64,000 nucleotides of DNA, taken from Polynucleobacter sp. AP-Melu-500A-A1 (lineage in GTDB: Bacteria; Pseudomonadota; Gammaproteobacteria; Burkholderiales; Burkholderiaceae). Within the stretch, counting starts at the first letter, position 1, and every line of letters starts with the position of its first letter. This document shows positions 47,734 through 55,706 of the stretch, one piece after another. Below the pieces are notes generated by a model. It had not been told where the DNA came from and made no database searches. It saw nothing but the letters and a program-made list of their open reading frames with translations. The translations under genes were made by a program, and so were the position numbers. The stretch spans positions 372,001-436,000 of the forward strand of contig NZ_JACVOZ010000002.1 of the NCBI RefSeq assembly GCF_018882125.1, in the 5' to 3' direction.

Positions 47734-49395
47734 TTAGAGTGGTTTGACGGAACCACCCACTACCGTGGCACCAAACTCTTTTTGTAGCTGTTGAATAAAA
47801 GGATCTGCAGCAATCATTTGCTCGGCATTCATTCTTTTTTCTTGATGAATCTGGGCATCGACTTTGGCAACGGTCGTGCCTTCGACTTCACCCTTTTCAA
47901 TCACGATCTTTACTGGCTTACCAAAGTGAGCAGTAAGAGCATCGGCTAGGCGACCAATGGATGCATCCGAAGCTAATTGCGGCATCGGCGTAACAATGGT
48001 GGCTTTTACGCCTGCAGCTGAATCTACCCAATCTTGTAACTCTGTTTGAAATGCCAACTGCTGCACCATACCTTTAACCGGCAACTGGCGCATCAGCGAA
48101 TGCCAATCTGGATGATCTACTGAACTTGCAGCAGCAGGAGCAGTGGCAACTTTCATTGCTGGCGCTGCTGGTGCAACTGCAGCCTTAGCTGCTGGCGCGG
48201 ATACTTTTGCAGCCGGTGCTGATGTTGAAGGCACTGCTGAAGCTGGGCGAACACTGGCTACTGGTGGCGCTGATGGTGTTGCTGCACCTCCTCCACCACC
48301 TGGACGAAAGGCCAACATTCTCAAGAGCGTCATGGAGAAACCGGTTTGCTCATCTGGAGCAAGGGATAAATCAGGACGGCTCGTAATGGTAATTTGGTAG
48401 AAGAGTTGTGCTTCTTCTTTGGTAAATTGGGTTGCTAAGCGACGTATCTCACCCGCTTCTGGCCAATCGTCTAATACTGACTCAGGCACTACTTGAGCTG
48501 ATGCAATCTTTTGCAAAAGACTTGATAGATCTTGCAAGGCTAATGAGAAAGACATACTACGCTCTCCCATCTCATTAGCAATCGCCAAAAGACTGGCGCC
48601 ATCTTTAGCGATTAAGCAATCTAGAATACGGATGAGGTAAGCATCATCTAATGTGCCGAGCATGCCACGCACTGATTCTTCAGTAACTTTGCCAGCGGCA
48701 TAAGCGATTGCTTGATCGGTGAGAGATAAGGCATCACGCATTGATCCTTGCGCTGCTTTGGCCAATACTCGTAGGGCGTTCACTTCGTATTCCACTTTTT
48801 CTGCAGCAAGCACCTTTTCGAGATGCTCCACAATCAGCGGTACTGGCATTTGCTTAAGGTTGAACTGCAAACAACGCGACAGAATCGTGACTGGAATCTT
48901 TTGTGGATCTGTTGTTGCCAGAATAAATTTAACGTGCTCTGGCGGCTCTTCTAAAGTTTTGAGCATTGCGTTAAAGGCGTGATTAGTGAGCATATGCACC
49001 TCATCAATCATGTAAACCTTATAACGAGCATTACTAGGGGCGTAAGCTGCTTTTTCTAGCAAAGCTGCAATGTCATCAACACCACGGTTACTAGCAGCAT
49101 CCATCTCGATATAGTCAACAAATCGGCCTGCATCAATCTCCAAACAGGCTGGGCATTTTCCACAGGGCTCTGAAGTCATCTTGCCTTGGCCATCTTCGCC
49201 AGTGCAATTGAGGGCTTTGGCCATAATGCGGGCAATCGTGGTCTTACCCACTCCACGCGTGCCAGTAAAGAGCCACGCATGGTGCAAACGTCCTTGATCC
49301 AAAGCATGCGTTAAGGCTTTCACCACATGGTCTTGACCAACTAATTGGGAGAAAGTTTTAGGGCGCCAAGAGCGGGCCAATGCCAGTGCTGTCAT
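47734..49395 (-). CDS. dnaX: DNA polymerase III subunits gamma and tau
   Basis: DnaX is the clamp-loader ATPase. The N-terminus has Walker A GTRGVGKTTIAR, a zinc module with Cys in CTGEDGQ and CGKCPACLE, Walker B MIDEVHMLT and sensor ILATTDPQKIPVTILSRC. A long Ala/Pro-rich linker (about residues 365-425) precedes the tau-specific polymerase-binding domain. Total length 553. I saw no A-AAA-AAG type slippery site near the linker, so production of a short gamma form by frameshifting is not supported here. Confidence 0.95.
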   Translation of the reverse strand: MTALALARSWRPKTFSQLVGQDHVVKALTHALDQGRLHHAWLFTGTRGVGKTTIARIMAKALNCTGEDGQGKMTSEPCGKCPACLEIDAGRFVDYIEMDAASNRGVDDIAALLEKAAYAPSNARYKVYMIDEVHMLTNHAFNAMLKTLEEPPEHVKFILATTDPQKIPVTILSRCLQFNLKQMPVPLIVEHLEKVLAAEKVEYEVNALRVLAKAAQGSMRDALSLTDQAIAYAAGKVTEESVRGMLGTLDDAYLIRILDCLIAKDGASLLAIANEMGERSMSFSLALQDLSSLLQKIASAQVVPESVLDDWPEAGEIRRLATQFTKEEAQLFYQITITSRPDLSLAPDEQTGFSMTLLRMLAFRPGGGGGAATPSAPPVASVRPASAVPSTSAPAAKVSAPAAKAAVAPAAPAMKVATAPAAASSVDHPDWHSLMRQLPVKGMVQQLAFQTELQDWVDSAAGVKATIVTPMPQLASDASIGRLADALTAHFGKPVKIVIEKGEVEGTTVAKVDAQIHQEKRMNAEQMIAADPFIQQLQKEFGATVVGGSVKPL

Positions 49396-49426
49396 GTCTT
49401 ACATTCTAACAAGCTAAAATGGAATT

Positions 49427-49524
49427 GGACGGGCCTCCCCGCATGGTGGGTTGGACAACCTGGTCAGGTCGGGAACGGAGCAGCCAAACCCAATTTCTGC
49501 CAGTGCCGGGGGTCAGGCTCGTCC
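49427..49524 (+). ncRNA. ffs: Signal recognition particle RNA (4.5S)
   Basis: The universally conserved SRP loop region is present at 49462-49485 (GGTCAGGTC, GGGAACGGAGCAGCC), with paired ends GGACGGGCC and GGCTCGTCC that close the long hairpin. The length of 98 nt is in the range for small bacterial SRP RNAs. A -10-like TAAAAT at 49415-49420 precedes it. It is divergent from dnaX. It binds Ffh to target nascent membrane proteins. Confidence 0.96.
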
Positions 49525-49572
49525 ACCCCTGCTTCATTCCATAACCCTTAAAGATCTATCCTTTAAAAAGTG

Positions 49573-49728
49573 ATGCAAGCAAAAATGACCTTAATTGATG
49601 AGAGCGGTGAAGTTCGTGAGTTGACCTCTGAGGACATCAAGCGATTTAAGTCAGCGAAAGAAGTTTTACCGCCCTCCTTATTAGAAAAACTCGCTATACC
49701 TCAGTCTCCCAATGATCTAGAAGATTAG
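49573..49728 (+). pseudogene. Truncated antitoxin-like remnant, 51 residues
   Basis: The reading frame encodes MTLIDESGEVRELTSEDIKR and ends KLAIPQSPNDLED. The segment RELTSEDIKRFKSAKEVLPP resembles the N-terminal half of BrnA-related antitoxins (COG3514 type), which continue into a ribbon-helix-helix ending in a GWQT motif; that half is missing here. It is either a remnant or a very short stand-alone protein. It overlaps the brnA stop by four bases in convergent orientation. No toxin partner is beside it. The ribosome binding site is weak. Confidence 0.55.
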
Positions 49729-50036
49729 GGTCTGTGAGTTAAAAGCCAATCTTTCAGAGCTAAGTCGATTTTTGTCTGCCAGCCAGCGCCTGCAGACTTG
49801 AACTGCTCAATGACCTCAGCAGATAAGCGAATGGTCGTTAACTTTTTAGGCGATTTGCTCACGCTACCAACAGGCCTACCCCGTAATTTCTTTGCAAATG
49901 CATTGCGGCCTTCATTCTCAGAAACTACCTCTCCATCGATAGCCCATATGCCACGCTTTAAATCTTCTGCCGTTATTTCAGGGGCATCATCAGGATCAAG
50001 CCATTCCTTGTGCGTATTCTTTAATTTCACGTTCAT
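49725..50036 (-). CDS. brnA: BrnA-family antitoxin
   Basis: A 103-residue antitoxin with the BrnA opening WLDPDDAPEITAEDLKRG and a C-terminal ribbon-helix-helix (LTTIRLSAEVIEQFKSAG then GWQTKIDLALKDWL). In Brucella and relatives BrnA neutralises BrnT and represses the operon. It overlaps the brnT gene by about 41 bases, in the toxin-then-antitoxin order typical of brnTA. It ends against the antitoxin-like remnant on the other strand. Confidence 0.92.
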   Translation of the reverse strand: MNVKLKNTHKEWLDPDDAPEITAEDLKRGIWAIDGEVVSENEGRNAFAKKLRGRPVGSVSKSPKKLTTIRLSAEVIEQFKSAGAGWQTKIDLALKDWLLTHRP

Positions 50037-50295
50037 TCGCTTTCCTCATCGAGATCACTCTTCTCTTCACGCCACGGACAGTCCAAACCACCACAATCAA
50101 GCGACCATCTAAAAATCCAAGAGTAATAAATCGTTTCTCGCCGTAACTCTTTCGCTGATCCTCTAAGATATGAATGGTGCTACTAAAGACCTCTCCAGCC
50201 CGAGCAAAATCTAAGTCACGGTTTAATAGAGTTTGAATACGCTTTTGCTCATCAAACTCTATAACTAAGTTTAATTGTAGTAACAAATTAATCAA
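49996..50295 (-). CDS. brnT: BrnT-family ribonuclease toxin
   Basis: BrnT is a RelE-fold ribonuclease that halts translation under stress. The family pattern is present: IEFDEQKRIQTLLNRDLDF, RAGEVFSST, GEKRFITLGFLDGRLIVVVW and RVISMRKANEREIKEY with conserved arginine and histidine-like positions. No ATG exists upstream of the conserved region; the frame opens with TTG at 50295, so start and expression level are uncertain. Its promoter region holds a 26-bp inverted repeat. Confidence 0.88.
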   Translation of the reverse strand: MINLLLQLNLVIEFDEQKRIQTLLNRDLDFARAGEVFSSTIHILEDQRKSYGEKRFITLGFLDGRLIVVVWTVRGVKRRVISMRKANEREIKEYAQGMA

Positions 50296-50303
50296 TAATC
50301 AAG

Positions 50304-50329
50304 TAATTATTTGTAATAACAAATAATTA
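50304..50329. promoter_or_regulatory. Candidate BrnA operator
   Basis: TAATTATTTGT-AATA-ACAAATAATTA is a perfect 11-bp inverted repeat just upstream of brnT. A related half, TTGTAGTAACAAATTA, lies adjacent at about 50275-50290, giving two similar boxes as expected for cooperative autorepression. Confidence 0.6.
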
Positions 50330-50333
50330 AAGA

Positions 50334-50702
50334 ATGCGCAGGAAACGTAATCGTAGTAACCAATACCTCATGAGTCGTGAGGAGCAAAAAACTGTTTCCT
50401 TTACTGGTATTCAAGGAATTGCTGAGCAAGATCAGATGGCTCAAGAGAGTCAGGGTTATATTGTTGATCGCACCAAAGAAAATTTATCCCCTACTGATGT
50501 TGGCATCATTCGCTTTAGAAAAATATTATTAGATGATGCTAAGGCTTATGCCAATGGCAAGAGGCCAGAATCCCCTCATCAATCACAAGAATATTGTCTG
50601 CGCGGTGGTGGGGCGCATACGAAAGCTAGTCTGTCCTTAGAAGAAGTGATGCAAGAGCGCTTTAACTCAACAACGGGAAAGGTTCAGGATGTCCAACATT
50701 AA
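50334..50702 (+). pseudogene. C-terminal stub of a Rieske aromatic-ring oxygenase
   Basis: The 122 residues resemble the last quarter of phthalate-4,5-dioxygenase-like oxygenase subunits: NQYLMSREEQKTVSFTGIQG, the characteristic QDQMAQESQGYIVDRTKE (compare QESMG.I.DR in the family) and GIIRFRKILLDDAKAYANG. The Rieske CxH...CxxH cluster and the iron-binding facial triad, which lie upstream in the intact ~430-residue protein, are absent. Sequence similarity begins right at the edge of the brnT operator, so the gene was cut by the event that placed brnTA here. It overlaps the following transporter gene by 14 bases, as in intact operons. Confidence 0.65.
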
Positions 50703-51666
50703 TGCAATCGCAGCTATATTCTTTAGCTTCATTATCGGCCTCTTTAGCATCAATAGCCATGCCCAGAGCTATCCAAACAAGCCCATTACAGTCATCGTGC
50801 CATTTTCAGCAGGTAGTGCAAGTGATGTTGTGACTCGCGTTCTACTAGATAAGGTGAGTAACAATACGGGTGCTCGTTTTTTATTTGATAATCGTCCCGC
50901 AGCAGGAGGCAATGTCGGAACAGCGGCGCTAGTCCGAGCAGAGCCCGATGGCTATACGATTGGAATTAGCACTTCAGGGCCGCTAGCAATTAATAAAATC
51001 TTAAATCCTGATCTTGGTTATGACCCTGAAAAAGATATCCAAGGGATCGCAGTGTTTGCAGCCTTGCCTAATGTGATTGTGGTGAGCTCAACTCTTAATA
51101 TCAATAGTCTTGCCCAGTTGAATGACTATGTACGAAAAAATCCTGATGTTGGCTATGGTTCTGTTGGCAACGGCAGCTCTCAGCACTTAGCTGGGGCCTA
51201 CTATGAACAACTCGTTGGAGCCAAGATGTTACATGTGCCCTATCGCGTTACTGCCAATATGGTGACTGATCTTGTAGCTGGCCGCGTGCCAACTAGTTTT
51301 CAGTTGTTTCCCAATGTTGTTGGACAAATAAATGGTGGAGGCGTCAAAGCACTGGCTGTAGCCTCTAATAAACGCTTAGCTGCTATACCTGATGTACCTA
51401 CTGCTGCTGAAGTGGGACTCAAAGGCTATGAATCTGCCGCTTGGTTTGCCCTTATCGCACCCAAAAATACTCCAAAATATATTGTGGACAAACTTAATAA
51501 GGATGTGAATCAAGCCTTAGCTGACCCTACAGTTCGTGCCAAGTTTTCAGAGCTTGGGGCAGAACCGATGATTGGACCACCTGAAGATCTCAATAATTTG
51601 ATGGCATCTGATATTAAGAAGTGGACTGCCATTATTAAAAAAGGTGGAATTACTCTAGAAAAATAA
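50689..51666 (+). CDS. Bug-family tripartite tricarboxylate transporter substrate-binding protein
   Basis: This is an exported binding protein of the Bug (Bordetella uptake gene) family. A signal peptide (AIAAIFFSFIIGLFSINSHA) is followed by the family opening YPNKPITVIVPFSAGSASDV, the FDNRPAAGGNVGT loop and VPTAAEVGLKGYE. Length 325 is standard. No TctA/TctB membrane partners are in the window, which is usual for orphan Bug genes. It follows the Rieske stub, so it likely served an aromatic-acid operon that is now broken. Confidence 0.92.
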   Translation: MSNINAIAAIFFSFIIGLFSINSHAQSYPNKPITVIVPFSAGSASDVVTRVLLDKVSNNTGARFLFDNRPAAGGNVGTAALVRAEPDGYTIGISTSGPLAINKILNPDLGYDPEKDIQGIAVFAALPNVIVVSSTLNINSLAQLNDYVRKNPDVGYGSVGNGSSQHLAGAYYEQLVGAKMLHVPYRVTANMVTDLVAGRVPTSFQLFPNVVGQINGGGVKALAVASNKRLAAIPDVPTAAEVGLKGYESAAWFALIAPKNTPKYIVDKLNKDVNQALADPTVRAKFSELGAEPMIGPPEDLNNLMASDIKKWTAIIKKGGITLEK

Positions 51667-51679
51667 TCTGCAGTCGAAA

Positions 51680-52675
51680 TTACTCTTTTTTAAGTCCGGC
51701 CGATTGCACTACTGGTCGCAAACTGACAAGTTCTTTGGCAATAAATCCTGTTGCCGCTACACCTGTAAGGTTAGTGATTGGCTGAATCGATATTGAGTTT
51801 AATTTTTCTATCAACTCAGGATTTTTGAGAGCCTTGGTGCTTGCGAGTATCAATATATTGGTAATTTGCGGTGACAGCCCTTCTGGAGCCGAGACAATAT
51901 TCCACAACGCAGCTTGAAAATCTTTTAAACCAGTCGCCTCATTGACGGTTGGTACATCAGGAATTAAAGGAGATCTTTTAGAGGCTGCGATTGCCACAAT
52001 CTTTAAATTACCAGATCGATGTTGATTGATTAAAGAGCCCAATGTATCGACCGTCATATTGACTTGGTTACCAATTAATGCCGGGATTGCTTGAGCACTT
52101 CCTCTAAAGGGTATGTGCTGAATATCTAGCCCACCTAATTCATATTTCAATCGCTCGCCCACAATATGTAAATAAGTTCCTTCTCCTGCTGACCCATACT
52201 GCAATTTCCCTGGGTTAATACGAGCATATTCAATGAAATCCTTAAAGCCACCCTTGGTTGCTGGGCTTACTGCAAATACGATGGGCGCATCGCCAACCAC
52301 TGCAATTTCGGTAAAGTCCTTGATGGAATCATACTGAGGTTTAGCGCTAATAAGGCTATATAAAACATGGGTAGAAGCGGTACCAAACAGCAAGGTATAT
52401 CCATCTGGCGCACTATTTTTTACCTCAAGACTTCCAATTGCGCCACTAGCGCCGCTTTTATTGTCAACAACAACAGGCTTTCCCAATTGAGTTGATAAAG
52501 CTTGAGCATACTGGCGTGCAAATTGGTCAGTTGGACCGCCAGCAGGAAAAGGGACTACTAGTCGAATCGGTTTAACGGGGTATGTAGGAGATGAGGCCAC
52601 AGTCTGAGAAATACTTGTCGTGGCAAACAAAAACGATGCTAACACCCAGGGCAATAATTGAATGGCCTTCATCAT
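51680..52675 (-). CDS. Bug-family substrate-binding protein
   Basis: A second Bug protein, convergent with the first. Signal peptide, then YPVKPIRLVVPFPAGGPTDQ, VVDNKSGASGAIGSLEV and the family segment PDVPTVNEATGLKDFQ. Length 331. It follows the GlcG-like gene by 6 bases and is probably co-transcribed with it. The ligand is unknown; sequence divergence from its neighbour at 50689 suggests a separate origin rather than a local duplication. Confidence 0.92.
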   Translation of the reverse strand: MMKAIQLLPWVLASFLFATTSISQTVASSPTYPVKPIRLVVPFPAGGPTDQFARQYAQALSTQLGKPVVVDNKSGASGAIGSLEVKNSAPDGYTLLFGTASTHVLYSLISAKPQYDSIKDFTEIAVVGDAPIVFAVSPATKGGFKDFIEYARINPGKLQYGSAGEGTYLHIVGERLKYELGGLDIQHIPFRGSAQAIPALIGNQVNMTVDTLGSLINQHRSGNLKIVAIAASKRSPLIPDVPTVNEATGLKDFQAALWNIVSAPEGLSPQITNILILASTKALKNPELIEKLNSISIQPITNLTGVAATGFIAKELVSLRPVVQSAGLKKE

Positions 52676-52681
52676 GGTCTT

Positions 52682-53170
52682 TTATAGCTTGCCCTCATTC
52701 CAGTTGCTTGCAGGCATCGGTGGCTCCGCAATAAAGCCAGCAGATTTTATGGCTTCAATTGCGCAGTATTCATCTTTATCTGATGCATCACCACTAATTC
52801 CAACAGCGCCTATTGCTATTCCCTCTTCATTCACAATCAACACTCCCCCAGGGGTAGGAATAAATCTTCCATCAGACGCAACTGATAAAGCAGCCTGAAA
52901 GCTTGGTCGATCGGACAACCTATCTCTGATATGTCTGGTTGGCATCCCCATTCCTAGTGAAGCCCAAGCTTTACCTATAGCAATATCGTGACGCAAGATA
53001 CCGCAGCCGTCTTGTCTCTTAAAGGAGACCACATGTCCACCAGAATCTAATACCACCACTGCAAGCGGCAAAATATGATGTTTTGAACGTAAGCTAAGAG
53101 CCTCGTCTATGATTTTGTCAGCATCAGCCAAGGTAAGGCTTGAATGGTTTGCAACAAGCTTTTCAGTCAT
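52682..53170 (-). CDS. GlcG/HbpS family protein
   Basis: A 162-residue protein of the GlcG/HbpS family, with LTLADADKIIDEALSLRSK at the N-terminus, AVVVLDSGGHVVSFKRQDG, and the family's glycine-rich TPGGVLIV and GAVGISGDASDKDE segments. HbpS binds heme; GlcG members often sit in two-carbon or aromatic-acid operons with unknown function. I start at 53170 (MTEKLV), which has AAGG about 10 bases upstream; the frame is open 14 residues further. Confidence 0.85.
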   Translation of the reverse strand: MTEKLVANHSSLTLADADKIIDEALSLRSKHHILPLAVVVLDSGGHVVSFKRQDGCGILRHDIAIGKAWASLGMGMPTRHIRDRLSDRPSFQAALSVASDGRFIPTPGGVLIVNEEGIAIGAVGISGDASDKDEYCAIEAIKSAGFIAEPPMPASNWNEGKL

Positions 53171-53285
53171 ATTTTTTAGCCTTATGGTTTTGCATTCTAT
53201 TAATAGCAGCAAGCCTTATCTTAACTGCAATTGCATCCAATCAAATGACGCTCATACACTTAAAAAGCTTGATGCTCGCTTGGCA

Positions 53286-54275
53286 TTAATTATTTTTGGC
53301 CTTCAGAGCATCTTCTAGCTGATTGATTTTATTTTGCATAGCAGCCATCTTGGCGTTGAGTGCGCCGACATTTAAGAATGTTTCGTCTGCCACTGGTGCT
53401 TTGAGGTTATTGCCCCAACCTAGCCATGCTGAGTCATAGACTTTGACCTTCTTAAACCCTAAAGTCTTTAAAACGACTGCTGTTTCAGCTGCACGAACAC
53501 CGCTTTGGCAATAGACTACGGTTTCTTTATCAGGATCCAAATTGGCATATAACCTTTTGAGATCCGTTTGATTTTTAAGTGCCATGCCAGAGTTATCGGC
53601 AACTTGCTTTTTGCTTAACTTAATAGCGGTAGCTGGATCTTGCCAGTTATCTTCAAAGGGAATATTAACGGAGTTTGGGATATGACCACCCCGAATGGCA
53701 CGTACATCCTTACCTGAAAATTCATCAGGAGTTCTGGCATCAATAATTTGCACGGATTTGGATTGGGCCATTTTCAGCATCTGTTCATTGCTAACCACTA
53801 ATTGAGGCTGAGCCACAAGCACTACTGATACTGGTGCTAGAGTTTGGCGCTCTTTTTGAACTAGTAGGCCTGCTTGTTTCCAGCCATCAATGCCGTCATG
53901 GTAAACCTGAGCATTTTTTCCACCAAAATAATTAATGGTGTACAGACCAAAGTATGTGTATGGATTCCCGCGCGCGCCATAAACTACAACATCCCGATTA
54001 ACATCTAAACCAGCGTTATCAAACAGCTTCTGAATTTGCTCTGTAGAAATATAGTCTTCTTTATTAGGGTCACGCAGCACGCTACCGACTTCACCTATAT
54101 TAATTGCTCCAGGGATATGGCCTTCTAGGTAACTCTTTTCATCACGTACATCCCAAATAATCGCACCGCGAGTAATTGCCTGTTGCATTTGATCTGTTTG
54201 GATGATCGTTGTTTTTTGTTGGGCAAATGCTATCGAAAAAATAGATGCCAAGATAATTGCTAAAAATGATTTCAC
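53286..54275 (-). CDS. Exported two-domain rhodanese-type sulfurtransferase
   Basis: A signal peptide (FLAIILASIFSIAFA) leads into two rhodanese domains. The first (residues 25-150) has the active-site loop VVVYGARGNP in which cysteine is replaced, so it is structural, as in thiosulfate sulfurtransferases. The second carries the active cysteine in VVYCQSGVRAAET. A coiled tail (MQNKINQLEDALKAK) ends the protein. It probably transfers sulfur from thiosulfate or a related compound in the periplasm. It starts with GTG with AGGAG upstream. Confidence 0.88.
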   Translation of the reverse strand: MKSFLAIILASIFSIAFAQQKTTIIQTDQMQQAITRGAIIWDVRDEKSYLEGHIPGAINIGEVGSVLRDPNKEDYISTEQIQKLFDNAGLDVNRDVVVYGARGNPYTYFGLYTINYFGGKNAQVYHDGIDGWKQAGLLVQKERQTLAPVSVVLVAQPQLVVSNEQMLKMAQSKSVQIIDARTPDEFSGKDVRAIRGGHIPNSVNIPFEDNWQDPATAIKLSKKQVADNSGMALKNQTDLKRLYANLDPDKETVVYCQSGVRAAETAVVLKTLGFKKVKVYDSAWLGWGNNLKAPVADETFLNVGALNAKMAAMQNKINQLEDALKAKNN

Positions 54276-54309
54276 AAAAAACTCCTTAGATGTGATGGAG
54301 TAAAAAAAT

Positions 54310-54327
54310 AAATCAATATATTGATTT
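54310..54327. promoter_or_regulatory. 18-bp palindrome upstream of the sulfurtransferase
   Basis: AAATCAATATATTGATTT is a perfect palindrome 35 bases before the GTG start, between convergent-side neighbours, and is a reasonable operator candidate for an unknown regulator. Confidence 0.4.
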
Positions 54328-54357
54328 CTTATATATTACTATCCATTGAAAGAACTA

Positions 54358-54819
54358 TTATGCGGTAACAAGATCTGAACGCCATCCTTTATTGCGCACT
54401 TCTCTTACAACGATCTTTTGATTGATAAGGCGCTCTACGGTACTAATTCTGTTGACCACTGAACTCACTGTCTGATCGCCGTCCGCATGGGCTAGAAATA
54501 AGACCCGAATCATCTTATCCGCCCATTTTGGTAAACGGCCATGTTTTTCCCAGCGGGCAACCGACTGAACATCAACCCCTAACATCGCTCCTAGCCCAGC
54601 CTGGGATAAGAGCATTCCACCACTTCGGATATACCTGAATTCAATACCGCTCAAGGGGCTAGATTTCTCAGCAAGTGCTAAACATATTGCCTTAGTCAGG
54701 CCCTCGACATCATGAATAGCTACCCCTTTTCCATAAGGCGTTGAGCGCAGCTCAAAACCATTCTGTAGCCATACATTTTTTAGACCCCCATCGGTGTAGT
54801 GATGCATTTTCTTATTCAT
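54358..54819 (-). CDS. HTH-domain antitoxin, partner of the DUF4258 protein
   Basis: A 153-residue protein with a helix-turn-helix near residues 70-95 (LLSQAGLGAMLGVDVQSVARWEKHG) read in part as LSQAGLGAML and SVARWEKHGRLP. The N-terminal half (GGLKNVWLQNGFELRSTPYG) belongs to a family that usually follows DUF4258 genes and is annotated as an antitoxin of HigA/MqsA type. It overlaps the toxin stop by four bases. The assignment as antitoxin comes from context and family habit. Confidence 0.72.
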   Translation of the reverse strand: MNKKMHHYTDGGLKNVWLQNGFELRSTPYGKGVAIHDVEGLTKAICLALAEKSSPLSGIEFRYIRSGGMLLSQAGLGAMLGVDVQSVARWEKHGRLPKWADKMIRVLFLAHADGDQTVSSVVNRISTVERLINQKIVVREVRNKGWRSDLVTA

Positions 54820-55127
54820 GTAATCTCATAAACGGTAATCACAATTAATCCATCCGATGGAATATCAACATTGACTATTACTGCAATATTGATTCCAGCG
54901 CTATAGCGCTCCATCTGACATTTAATACCACTATGTCTCATATCTGGCTCTGGTTCTTTTTTGATCACTCCACCCTTTAGTACATCAAACAGCATTGCAT
55001 TCGTAATATGTCGCTCACGCATTCTTAAGCTTGCATGAAATGTAATGGTCACATTAATCGTTTGCGCCGCTGCTTTTCGTATGTGTCTTTGAAGCTGCGC
55101 CCTAGAAATCTTAGTCAAGAGCGCCAC
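54816..55127 (-). CDS. DUF4258 protein, probable toxin
   Basis: A 103-residue protein with the DUF4258 core: FHASLRMRERHITNAMLFDVL followed by a beta sheet ending in IVITVYEI. DUF4258 proteins are RelE-like and are predicted toxins when paired with an HTH gene, as here. The frame opens with GTG at 55127, inside the palindromic operator; a TTG at 55118 has a better placed AGGTGG 5 bases upstream and may be the true start. Toxicity is inferred. Confidence 0.7.
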   Translation of the reverse strand: MALLTKISRAQLQRHIRKAAAQTINVTITFHASLRMRERHITNAMLFDVLKGGVIKKEPEPDMRHSGIKCQMERYSAGINIAVIVNVDIPSDGLIVITVYEIT

Positions 55128-55144
55128 CTATCAATTTGATAGGT
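55126..55144. promoter_or_regulatory. 19-bp palindrome, candidate operator of the DUF4258/HTH pair
   Basis: ACCTATCAA-T-TTGATAGGT is perfect, and a further half-site TTGATAGGT lies at 55162-55170, in the spacing seen for autoregulated toxin-antitoxin promoters. It overlaps the GTG start of the toxin frame. Confidence 0.65.
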
Positions 55145-55245
55145 TTTAATGATATATCATTTTGATAGGTATGGGTCATAAAGGCATATCAGTAATAGGT
55201 CAAACCCTATTTTAATGAGCCCTAAATGCCTATTTAGTTTGAGGT

Positions 55246-55704
55246 TTATTTAGACCCTACTGCTAGCATCTGCTTTTCTTTGCAATTATTGCAGAAATAC
55301 TTGCCATCTTTCTCCCAGGCTTTCATGCCTAACTTCTTGGTGCACCAGTAGCAATACAAATTGGTTGAAGGTATAAATGTTCTATTAGCTAAAGCTGATG
55401 TCTTTGCATCTATTACCTCTTGATATAGATGCGCGTCAGCTGTCTTGGGCTTTAGTTGGATGATCAACCACCTCCAAACCTTAGTTAGCAACCGGTAATG
55501 AAAGATTGCGTATACGCAGAGAACCCCCAATAGAATCAGAACAACTGTTAGTGGATTTTGGCTAATCCACTCTAACGCAGCTAGGACTGCTAGATATGCA
55601 ATATAGATACCGAGCAATGCTAATAGGTATGGCCAGATAGCTATCAGAATAAAGATTGAGATCAGGCTGCCAATAATTCCACCAGAGTCATTGTCATCAG
55701 ACAT
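55246..55704 (-). CDS. Hypothetical membrane protein with zinc-ribbon-like tail
   Basis: Unrecognised, 152 residues. Two strongly hydrophobic segments (about residues 12-43 and 51-70) are followed by a basic soluble part and a C-terminal CYWCTKKLG ... YFCNNCKEK pattern, CxxC-x16-CxxC, which suggests a small metal-binding ribbon. It lies 3 bases after the preceding gene on the same strand, so the two are likely co-expressed. No known system is apparent. Confidence 0.6.
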   Translation of the reverse strand: MSDDNDSGGIIGSLISIFILIAIWPYLLALLGIYIAYLAVLAALEWISQNPLTVVLILLGVLCVYAIFHYRLLTKVWRWLIIQLKPKTADAHLYQEVIDAKTSALANRTFIPSTNLYCYWCTKKLGMKAWEKDGKYFCNNCKEKQMLAVGSK

Positions 55705-55706
55705 CT

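Noticed and set aside
47734-49395. Programmed frameshift in dnaX
   Set aside because: No A-AAA-AAG type heptamer was seen near the end of the ATPase region, so a short gamma product is not supported.
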